64,000 nucleotides of DNA from Bubalus kerabau (taxonomy: Eukaryota; Chordata; Mammalia; Artiodactyla; Bovidae), in NCBI RefSeq assembly GCF_029407905.1, contig NC_073627.1, positions 124,757,697 to 124,821,696 of the forward strand, given 5' to 3'. The notes below the pieces were generated by a model. That model was not told the origin of the DNA. It worked only from the letters and a program-made list of their open reading frames with translations, and searched no databases. The translations under genes were made by a program, and so were the position numbers. Shown piece by piece: positions 43,276 through 53,016 of the stretch. How positions within the stretch are numbered: the first letter of the stretch is position 1; each line of letters opens with the position of its first letter.

Positions 43276-46030
43276 CAGATCTGAAGGTTCCCTTAGAACC
43301 CTGTAGAGAGGTCCTAGAAGGCAGACTCTCAGCATGGATTACCTGCCTAATAGGGGGCAATAGGGGCCGGATTGCTGCTGGTGTGGGGAGTTGTGATGAT
43401 CTCTGGCACACGTGGCCTCACAACTGCAAAAGTTTCCATAGTGGTAAATTACGATGAGGTAGAAAGGCAAGTCACTGGAAATGATACAACTACTGTGCTT
43501 GATCGGGAGGGCAGAAAATAATGTAAGATTTATGGTATGAGGTGGCTGTTTTTGATGGCACTGAGGGGCCTTGCTAAAGGACAGTGGTATATTTGGGTCT
43601 AGAGTGGGACATGACTGAGCGACTGATCTGATCTGATCTGATGCTGAGAATGCCAGAGGACTTCCATAGCAATTCTAAAGACTAGTTTAAAAAGAAAAAA
43701 TAAAATGAAAACCAGGCTTAGCATCTAATTATAAATGTGACAGACAACTGCAACGGAAGCAAAGATCTGCCCTATGTCCTATGTCAAAGTCAGGGCTCTG
43801 ATAAGGAAAGAGCAGGCCACTGAGACTAACAGTGTAAGTGGGTAAGACTTAATCCTTTCATGCCTCTGAATTACTGGCCATAAGGAGCAGCCTCTTTTCT
43901 CTTTCTAGAGGAGAATGGCCTCACAATACCTGGAGACTACAGTGTTACTACATAAAGCATTTATCCAGCAAAATGATGTTTGTTCTCATTACTATCCCTC
44001 ACTACTGCCCCCATTTAGTCAGCTAGCCAAAGTTAGTCTATATAATATTTAGCAGGAGGGAGTAGGGGTAAGGAATAGAGGAGTGGATCCCGTGGGCTCA
44101 CTGGATCCACACTGAAACTCTGGCTTATCATTCCAGTGGCTCCTCAGAGGAGAAAATAGCACAATCTAAAAATGAGAGGCAGTAAATTTAAATGTCATAA
44201 ACTTTAACCAGTGAGAGATAAGAAATGGCAAACAAATTCCTAGGCCATTCTCCCCTGGATGGATTGCTTTTGATACAGTGGTTTTATATGGCAGAAATAC
44301 TTTACAACTGAGCAAACCAGCTGTATTTTCTAGAAAAAAGAAAAGTTGTGTCTATCTGGACATTAAACTTGTGGAGGTGGGAGTGAAAATGTAAAGTGGA
44401 TGGGGAAAATTCTTGTTATGGAGAAATTCACCTTTGACTAGGAATTTGATGTTCTGGCAAGGATACTTGGACCTGATGGTGATAATTTGTAGGCACAGTT
44501 CCTGGGATCTGGTAAGCAACAATGAGAGCTATTAAACAGGGCTAATATGCCAGAACTTCCTTGGCATGGTGTGAAGGAAGAAATCAGAAAATGTAGAGAA
44601 TTCAGAATGTATCTCTGTATTACTAGGTAATATCTGAGACTCCATCACATTCACATGACTATGTACCCTGGGGATTAAGCAAGGGACACTACCTAGTTTA
44701 GGCAATAAAGAATATACTGGGATGGAGGGTACCAGAATCTTTGAGAGGTCTAGTTATGGTTGTGAAGGCTAGGTGTGTTAGTTAAAGTTGCTGCCATGGC
44801 CCTGGGCTCCCTAATATCTATGAGGATTATAAAATTCTAAAACAGAAGAGTCCAGGTGGCAACCCTTAACTGTCAGATGCAAAGTATGTGTATTTACTGT
44901 AATGGACAGCAAGGGCAGAGTGGCAGCCACGGGTGCCTTTGCCCACAGGAATCTATGGTAATGAGTAATAGATCATAGTGGTGTCCTTGCAGTGGGGCAT
45001 ATAGATAGTGATTAAATATTGCTTGCTTTTTACAATACAATAATAATAATAATAATCCTGAAAATGTTGAGCACAAGGCTGACACCTAACACTGCAATGT
45101 AAATGGTGGGTTTTCAGTCTGATTCCAGATACATATTAATTTACTGACTTGTAGCCCATTGGCTGAAGGGAAAATGTGTTTGCTTTAAAAGGACTCTACA
45201 ATCATGCCAAAAATACATGTGCAAAAATACCTCTCTGATTATTTTTCAAAGAGTAATCCCTCTTTACAGCACTTTTTAACAGCATCTTCTTTTCTCTAAA
45301 GAAAGACTTTAAAAGGACTGTTAAATATGAAGTCTGTATGGATATTCATATCAGGACACCTGAAATGTTGTCATGGTCTGATTAGGGTGAAGACTATGGA
45401 AGCCACATGATAAATTTAATTTTCTGGATCCAGTGTGTTTGAGCATCCATTCTGTAATTATTTCTCTAGTCCAGGAAAATATAATTGAAGTAGATACACT
45501 ATACTCAGAAACTGACAGAACCCTTACACTGGCATCCTGACTTACTCTAGGAAGCATTATGGAAGTCCTTAAAATTGTCCCAACACCTGTCCCAATACTT
45601 GAAAACAGCCATGGTAAGAAATCGGAAGTATTGCTGTTCTTGGAATGAATCACAGAGATTAGTAACGTAACCGAAGATTTTGAGGCTATAGCAGAGGTGC
45701 CCCTTGTTTCGTTCCCTTACCTGAATGCTACAAAAAGCAGATGGATCATGACAGTAGATCATGGACTCCCATAAACCAAACCAGGTGGTAGCTCTAATTG
45801 AAGCTGCCAGACTGAATGTGGTATGTGTCACGCTGAAGCGTGATCTGCATGCACTGCCTCTTTTATTTAGTATGGGATTATTGATTTGCAGGATGCTTTC
45901 TTCTACATTAGTATAAGTAGAACGTAAGTACAACTTCACATAGTAAGGACAGCAGTACACTGAAGCTATCCTTAGGGCTCTGTTAACTCTCCTGATTTCT
46001 ATCATAAGGGGCTTTGATCGTTGTATCTGT
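43276..46030 (+). mobile_element. ERVL-type internal region, decayed
   Basis: The clearest part is 45740-46025, which follows the class III pol reverse-transcriptase region. The sequence at 45883-45903 translates to a degraded form of the DLANAFF-type motif A, and CTGTTAACTCTCC (about 45980) marks the motif B region. The upstream portion (gag/protease) is only inferred from continuity with the LTR and composition. Stops and frameshifts are everywhere; it is incapable of expression. Antisense frames here (45351-45653, 45547-46005) are shadows. Confidence 0.55.
43606..43641 (+). mobile_element. BovB 3' terminal stub with (CTGAT)n tail
   Basis: GTGGGACATGACTGAGCGAC followed by three to four TGATC units, the last 36 bp of a BovB. 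It is an extremely 5'-truncated insertion in the ERVL relic. Confidence 0.8.
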
Positions 46031-46835
46031 CAGACTCTATTTAAGGAACAGAAACCATACCAATTACTTAAAAGATATATTAGTATAAAGAATTGTTTAC
46101 CTACTGTAAGTGAACTGAAAAAGCAAAAGGAACCTGAAGTATCACAAAAGTAGCAATTACAGGAAGCATTTATCACTCATAGGGTTGATAGTAAAAGGGA
46201 AGATATTGGGACTGTTATAATCTGGAGGCTTGAACAAGGAACTCAGACCTGGAAGAGGGGCCATGCATGGCAGGTGTAAGTGCTTAACAGCTCAATGGAA
46301 AGACACTGCAGCTGGGATTTAGACCTGTGAGGAAAGAACTCAGCTGATGTACTAAGTCAGAAAAGGTGTGATAACCTGATGATAGTTATGTGGAAAAACT
46401 ACAGAATGCAACTAGCTCCTGTTACTGGAAACAACTAGGAACAGGGTAAATCAAGGGCGTGAGAGTAAAGTGTATCACACCATGGAACAACTCCTAAAGA
46501 GGAGAGTCTCAACAGTAGATGAATAAAATCACACATCCCAAGTATATTCACCACCCTCTCTCCTTGGCTACCTCTTCATTGCACAACAAGATCACTTAAA
46601 GAGAAAACATGGTATGAGGGATGGAGATTATTCATGGATTAGTAGAATAAATTCTCTTTGACCAAAAATGATATAGCTACTGCTACTGCTGATTGGCCAC
46701 ACTGATAGTGAAAAAAACTGAGACTCTTGTGGATATAGCCCCTGAGATACCTGATTTATGCAGAGCTGTCTTATTAGAACTCCCCTAGGACCATTGAGCT
46801 GGTCCTTGGCTTTGTATCCTGTTCCCAGAACTTAG
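46031..46835. other. Unassigned; probably old repeats
   Basis: GGAACAGAAACCATACCA-type text at 46044 and its continuation look like a widespread old repeat, but I cannot name it. Whether the ERVL region extends into 46600-46830 is unclear. Confidence 0.35.
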
Positions 46836-46957
46836 TTCTTTCTTTTTCCTTCTTTTCAACTGTCCCTCTCTGCCTCCCTCCTTTCCTTTCTTTCCTTCTC
46901 TCCCTTCCTTCCTCCTCCTCCTCTTCTTCATTTGCTTCCTTTCTTCTTTTGCTTTCT
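46836..46957. repeat. Pyrimidine-rich (CTTT/CCTT)n tract
   Basis: Almost pure C/T for about 115 bases with TTCC and CTCCTCCTC units, directly abutting the 3' end of the minus-strand BovB at 46958. The purine strand could adopt triplex structures. Confidence 0.9.
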
Positions 46958-47436
46958 TCAGTTCAGTCGCTCAGTCGTGTCTGACTCTGCGACCCCATGG
47001 ACCATCACCAACTCCCAGAGTTTACTAAACTCATGTCCATTGAGTCAGTGATGCCATCCAACCATCTCATCCTCTGTCATCCCCTTCTCCTCCCACCTTC
47101 AATCTTTTCCAGCATCAGGGTCTTTTCAAATGAGTCAGCTCTTCATATCAGGTGGCCAAAATATTGGAGTTTCAGCTTCAACATCAGTCCTTCCAAAGAA
47201 CACGCAGGACTGATCTCCTTTAGGATGGACTGATTGGATCTCCTTGCAGTCCAAGAGACTCTCAAGAGTCTTCTCCAACACCACAGTTCAAAAGCATCAA
47301 TTCTTCAGCACTCAGCTTTCTTTATAGTCCAATTCTCACGTCTATACATGACTACTGGAAAAACCATAGCCTTGATGAGATGGACTTTTGTTAGCAAAGT
47401 AATGTCTCTACTTTTTAATATGGGGTCTAGGTTGGT
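46958..47436 (-). mobile_element. BovB LINE 3' end, 5'-truncated
   Basis: Minus orientation from CAGTTCAGTCGCTCAG to TATGGGGTCTAGGTTGG, covering the C-terminal coding region and 3' UTR. Confidence 0.94.
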
Positions 47437-47489
47437 TTATTTTATATTTAAGGTTGTTTATATTTAAAATTGTTTTATTTTTTATCTAA

Positions 47490-47735
47490 GACAGGGTTTA
47501 AATAAGATTTTATTCCATAGATAGCCAGTTGTTTTAGCTACATTTATTGAGAAGTTCCTCCTTTACCCCAGTTGTTTACAAAATTAGTTCTTTTCATGGG
47601 ATATCTGTTCTTTTCCACTGGTCTATTATTAATTTTGCACTAATTACAAATATTTAGGTTTTATAGTTTTAATATAATTTTTAATATCTGAAGACAGCCA
47701 GTCCCTTAACCATCTTTTTCTTTTTCAGTAGTATT
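47490..47735 (-). mobile_element. Old L1 ORF2 relic
   Basis: Minus-strand landmarks: GCCAGTTGTTTTAGCTACAT-TTATTGAGAAG, GGGATATCTGTTCTTTTCCA and CTGAAGACAGCCAGTCC. They correspond to the post-RT part of L1 ORF2, strongly diverged. Confidence 0.6.
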
Positions 47736-47824
47736 TCTACAAGCTCCCTCTTTCTGTAACAAGTTATCTTAGTTATTTTATAGACTTTTTTCTTTAGTTA
47801 TATATCATTCATTTCTCTTATTCT

Positions 47825-48300
47825 TTAAAATTGAAGTATAGTTGATTTGCAATATTGCATTAGTTTGAGGTATACAACAAGGTGATTTGCATATGTGTAT
47901 ATATGCAAATATTTATATTCTTTTGAAAATTCTTTTCCATTATAGTTTATTGCAAGGTATTTAATATAGTTCCCTGGACTATATAGTAAATCCTTGTTGT
48001 TTATCTATTTTATATATGGTATTGTACATCTATTAACCCCATACCCGCAATTTATTCCTCCCCCAGTTCCCCTTTGTCACAATAAGTTTGTTTTCTATGT
48101 CTGTGAGTCAGTTTCTATTTTGTAAATAAGTTCATTTATACTATTTTTTTTAGATTCCACATATAAGTAATACTATATAATATTTGTCTTTCTCTGACTT
48201 CTCTTAGTATGATAATCTCTAGGTTCATACTTGTTGCTGCAAATGGCATATTTCATTCTTTTTTATGGCTGAGTATCATTTCTTTTACTCATTTAAATAT
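47825..48300 (-). mobile_element. L1 3' end (artiodactyl L1MA-like)
   Basis: AAATTGAAGTATAGTTGATT, CAAGGTGATTTGCATATGTG, GTTCCCTGGACTATATAGTA, CACAATAAGTTTGTTTTCTA and TTTTATGGCTGAGTATCA follow the L1 3'-UTR to ORF2-end order on the minus strand. Confidence 0.82.
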
Positions 48301-49124
48301 TGAACATACTTATTTTTATATGAAAAGCCTGAGATTTTTCCATTTTTGGAGTCTTGTGCATATTGGCTCTCTTTTTTGTACCTCCTTTTCTTGTGAGTTT
48401 TGAGGCTTTTGAATTTGTGTTACTGTTCAGTGGAACTCTATCTTAATTACTCCTGTGAGGTATTCTTGAAGGTGTGTTCATCTAGAAGATTTGCTTCTGC
48501 CAAAGGTCCAAGGCTACCAGTAATCCAGGACAAATTTAACATAAATCTTGGTTTAAGGTTTTGGGGATTATCCTGGAAATATGACTGGCTCATGATTAAG
48601 AATTCACAAGGGAAACTTTGATTTCACCCAGAGTCAAGGCTGAGAATGGGAATCTTTCTTGTCTTTTTCTAAGGACCCTATATATTCTGGTCTACTGCTG
48701 TACCATGGTATCTCCCTCTGGGAAAACGCCCTCTATGTAGCTATGTCTTACTAGAACTCCCATCTTGAACTCTTCCTACAGTTTTGTCTCTTGTTCCCAG
48801 CACTCTGCTTACATATTTACCAAAACAGAAACTCAGTGTACCCAGAATTGAGTACAGTCCTCAGTGTGAAAACTGCTTTGATTTCTTGTCCTTCAAATTC
48901 TGATTTTACTTCATTATTGACCTTTGAAGTTTCCTGAACTTTCTTGCCAACTGAGTAATTTAATGTCTTTTATTCCTCCGTTTTTATTTCTATATTTTTT
49001 CCAGCATTTTTGTTGTTTTCAAAATAGAGGGCTTAGTCAACAATGTTTCAAAATTGAAATCTTTATGAGACCAATTTTTAAAATAAATGTGAAAGGATAA
49101 CTCCAAGGTTATAGACACACACAT
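48301..49124. other. Unassigned DNA
   Basis: No repeat or gene recognised. Short frames at 48209-48621 cross from the L1 tail and show no domain. Confidence 0.4.
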
Positions 49125-49312
49125 CATCTGCTCTGCCAGTAGCTATTAGACTGGTCAGATCACGTAAGCTAATCTTTTGGTGATTCTGTTTCTGTAAAAT
49201 GTGCTCCTCTGTCAGGGTCATTACAGGGATTGAATGAGGTTCTGTAGGCTGAAGCACTAAGTATTGGACTGACTGACATATGTTGAGCTTTCATAAATTG
49301 TTATAAATATAA
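49125..49312 (+). mobile_element. MIR SINE
   Basis: CTGGTCAGATCACGTAAGCT, TTTTGGTGATTCTGTTTCTG, TAAAATGTGCTCC, GGATTGAATGAGGTTCTGTA and GAAGCACTAAGTATTGGAC follow the MIR order. Confidence 0.7.
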
Positions 49313-49344
49313 ATATTATGAATTATATACCTTTCCAGATCTAT

Positions 49345-51344
49345 TAGATCAGATCAGTTGCTCAGTCGTGTCCGACTCTTTGCGACCCCATGAATCACAG
49401 CATGCCAGGCCTCCCTGTCCATCACCAACTCCCGGAGTTCACTCAGATAAATGTCCATTGAGTCAGTGATGCCATCCAGCCATCTCATCCTCTGTCATCC
49501 CCTTCTGCTCTTGTCCCCAATCCCTCCCAGCTTCAGAGTCTTTTCCAATGAGTCAACTCTTCGCATGAGGTGGCCAAAGTACTGGAGTTTCAGCTTCAGC
49601 ATCATTCCTTCCAAAGAAATCCCAGGGCTGATCTCCTTCAGAATGGACTGGTTGGATCTCCTTGCAGTCCAAGGGACTCTCAAGAGTCTTCTCCAACACC
49701 ATAGTTCAAAAGCATCAGTTCTTTGGTGCTCAGCCTTCTTCACAGTCCAAGTCTCACATCCATACATGAAAACAGGAAAAACCATAGCCTTGACTAGACG
49801 AACCTTTGTTGGCAAAGTAATGTCTCTGCTTTTGAATATGGTATCTAGGTTGGTCATAACTTCCCTTCCAAGGAGTAAGCGCCTTTTAATTTCATGGCTG
49901 CAGTCACCATGTGCAGTGATTTTGGAGCCCACAAAAATAAAGTCTGACACTGTTTCCCCATCTGTTTCCCATGAAGTGATGGGACCGGATGCCATGATCT
50001 TCGTTTTCTGAATGTTGAACTTTAAGCCAACTTTTTCACTCTCCACTTTCACTTTCATCAAGAGGCTTTTTAGTTCCTCTTCACTTTCTGCCATAAGGGT
50101 GGTGTCATCTGCATATCTGAGGTGATTGATATTTCTCCTAGCAATCTTGATTCCAGCTTGTGCTTCTTCCAGTCCAGCGTTTCTCATGATGTACTCTGCA
50201 TAGAAGTTAAATAAGTAGGGTGACAATATACAGCCTTGACGTACTCCTTTTACTATTTGGAACCAGTCTGTTGTCCCATGTCCAGTTCTAACTGTTGCTT
50301 CCTGACCTGCATACAGATTTCTCAAGAGGCAGATCAGGTGGTCTGGTATTCCCATCCCTTTCAGAATTTCCCACAGCTTATTGTGATCCACACAGTCAAA
50401 GGCTTTGGCATAGTCAATAAACCAGAAATAGATGTTTTTCTGGAACTCTCTTGCTTTTTCGATGATCCAGCGGATGTTGGCAATTTGATCTCTGGTTCCT
50501 CTGCCTTTTCTAAAACCAGCTTGAACATCAGGAAGTTCACAGTTCACACATTGCTGAAGCCTGGCTTGGAGAATTTTGAGCATTACTTTACCGGCGTGTG
50601 AGATGAGTGCAATTGTGCAGTAGTTTGAGCATTCTTTGGCATTGCCTTTCTTTGGGATTGGAATGAAAACTGACCTTTCCCAGTCCTGTGGCCACTGCTG
50701 AGTTTTCCAAATTTGCTGGCATATTGAGTGTAGCACTTTCACAGCATCATCTTTCAGGATTTGAAATAGCTCAACTGAAATTCTATCACCTCCACTAGCT
50801 TTGTTCATAGTGATACTTTCTAAGGCCCACTTGACTTCACATTCCAGGATGTCTGGCTCTAGGTCAGTGATCACACTATCATGATTATCTGGGTCATGAA
50901 GATCTTTTTTGTACAGTTCTTCTGTGTATTCTTGCCATCTCTTCTTAATATCTTCTGCTTCTGTTAGGTCCATACCATTTTTGTCCTTTATCGAGCCCAT
51001 CTTTGCATGAAATGTTCCTTTGATATCTCTGATTTTCTTGGAGAGATCTCTAGTCTTTACCATTCTGTTGTTTTCCTCTATTTCTTTGCATTGATCGCTG
51101 AAGAAGGCTTTCTTATCTCTTCTTGCTATTCTTTGGAACTCTGTGTTCAGATGTTTATATCTTTCCTTTTCTCCTTTGCTTTTTGCTTCTCTTCTTTTCA
51201 CAGCTATTTGTAAGGCCTCCCCAGAGAGCCATTTTGCTTTTTTGCATTTCTTTTCCTTGGGGATGGTCTTGATCCCTGTCTCCTGTACAATGTCATGAAC
51301 CTCATTCCATAGTTTATCAGGCACTCTATCTATCAAATCTAGGC
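49345..51344 (-). mobile_element. Young BovB LINE, 2.0 kb, perfect 15-bp target-site duplication
   Basis: The 3' terminus is at 49345 (TAGATCAGATCAGTTGCTC, a (TGATC)n-type tail); the element is 5'-truncated after the endonuclease domain at 51344. CCTTTCCAGATCTAT is repeated perfectly at 49330-49344 and 51345-51359. The long open frame and perfect duplication make it one of the youngest insertions in the window. Confidence 0.97.
49495..51336 (-). pseudogene. BovB polyprotein fragment, RT and C-terminal region (613 codons open)
   Basis: RTE-clade LINE protein lacking its N-terminal APE endonuclease because of 5' truncation. Residues 1-180 are the linker (DLTEAEDIKKRWQEYTEEL at 123-141). RT covers about 190-450: FIPIPKKGNAKECSNY (224-239), GFRKGRGTRDQIANIRW (274-290), motif A FIDYAKAFDCVDH with Asp308, motif B RQGCILSPYLFN (366-377), motif C YADD with Asp410/Asp411. 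The C-terminal region carries YGCETWTVKK (525-534) and WCWRRLLRVPWTARR (546-560). The frame ends at a TGA replacing the CGA of other copies, a CpG transition, roughly 45 codons before the family's usual end. All catalytic RT residues are present, but there is no endonuclease and no promoter. Confidence 0.93.
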
Positions 51345-51567
51345 CCTTTCCAGATCTATAATTTTAAGAATCCTTAAATAAATCACACAAATATAAAGAG
51401 ATAATCACATGGCTTGTAAAACAGCAGCAGCAATACTTGAATGTTTAAAATAAGGATTTCTCTTTAAAATGTTAATTGTTAAAGTGAACCACTGTAAATT
51501 AACAATCCCCACAATAAATCCACAACTAAGACACGTTGAATAATTTGAAGATAGATCCTCTTGCTAT

Positions 51568-51781
51568 TCCAAGTTGTGCTAGTGGTAAAGAACCCACCTG
51601 CCAATGAAGGGAATTTAAGAGACGCAGCTTTGATCCCTGGGTTGGGAAGATCCCCTGGAGAAGGGCATGGCAACCCACTCCAGTATTCTTGCCTGGAGAA
51701 TCCTATGGACAGAGGAGCGTGACAGGCTACAGTCAAGAGGTCGCACAGAGTTGGACATAACTGAAGTGACTTAGCATGCAC
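51568..51781 (+). mobile_element. Bov-tA SINE
   Basis: Head CCAAGTTGTGCTAGTGGTAA, B-box-like GCTTTGATCCCTGG, full A unit, tail AACTGAAGTGACTTAGCATG. GATCCTCTTGCT (left) and GATTCTTGCT (right) are a probable decayed target duplication. Confidence 0.93.
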
Positions 51782-53006
51782 GATTCTTGCTAAGATGGCT
51801 CTGGAAATAGAGAAGCATTTGTCTTATGTTTAAAATATACAACATTTCTAAATCTCATGAGTACCCACTAGCTCTGTGATGAGATGTTAGCAGAAACTAA
51901 CAGCAGTGGCTCTAGATTTGCCATCCAAAAACTTGGTTACTTTTTAAGATTCTTGCTAGTGTGCCATCTGTGTAGTAGACTGAGCATAAGTTTAGTATAC
52001 TCCGATATTTTTATCCTCCAGATTGTTTTTTAAAAATACTTATTTACTATCTAGTTTAATAAGTTATCTAATTTTTCCTCTCTATTTGGAAGTAAGAACA
52101 TTTTAATGATCACTGATTAGTTCTGGAGCAGTTAATATGTTGGTAATTACAAAATATACATTTAAGGGAAAATTGTTTTGCTTTTCTGGTCAATAAAGTT
52201 TAATAGTGTTTTGACACTAATTATATACATGTAAAATACAAATTAAAATGTATGCAATTATTTAGAAAAATATTAGCTAGGTAATTGTGGATTTCTTTAG
52301 TTTTATATTCCTAAGCCCTAGAGAAAGTTAGAATTTGACTCATTGTAACCAGAATGATCTAGCCAAATATCTATTTTCTAACAATATTCAGAATAGCCTT
52401 AGTTGAAAACATGTCCCTATCTAGCTCTATTGGTCTCTGCATTAGCAGTGCATCAGAACTGTTTTTATCGTGATTTCCAAAAATTACAATAGAAATTAAT
52501 GTGGGGTTTCAGTGTGGAGTCATGAGTACTTCTATTTCAAGAAATAGCCTTTATTTTCTGAATACCATTATCTTTTACTGTATAGTGGTCCCAAAATGCA
52601 CAAAAGCTATATTATTTTTGGCAATTCTAATGAATTCAAAGAAACTCTGGTTTATAGTTTTCTGTATTTCTGTTGAGTAAAAACTCAAGTTAAGATCAAG
52701 AATTTACTGAGTGAGGCCTTGGGTTACATTAAAAAAATATACATTTGAGTAAATTAGTAATGGTTATTGAGATGGTTATTGCTAAGTTTCAGGCACTTTA
52801 CTAAGTGATCTGTATATTATATTCTTTAAAACAACTGTTTATGAAACAGATACATATTCCTGGGTTGAACTTCCAGGCTCCAAGTTGGAGCCTATTGTAT
52901 CAAGTCTTCTTTATCATATGGTGAAATGAATTACAAATGCATACTCAAGCCTCAGTTTATGTTAAGTTAGTTTTGTCTTAAAAATATTTTGGGGTGAATT
53001 ATAAAA
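51782..53006. other. Mostly unique AT-rich DNA with a MIR fragment
   Basis: 52770-52865 reads as a minus-strand MIR piece (TTTCAGGCACTTTACTAAGT, then GATCTGTATATTATATTC). The rest is unassigned. 53007-53016 is the left target duplication of the long L1. Confidence 0.5.
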
Positions 53007-53016
53007 ACTAACTGCC

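Noticed and set aside
45351..46005. Two minus-strand frames of 100 and 152 codons
   Set aside because: They are antisense to the plus-strand endogenous-retrovirus RT relic.
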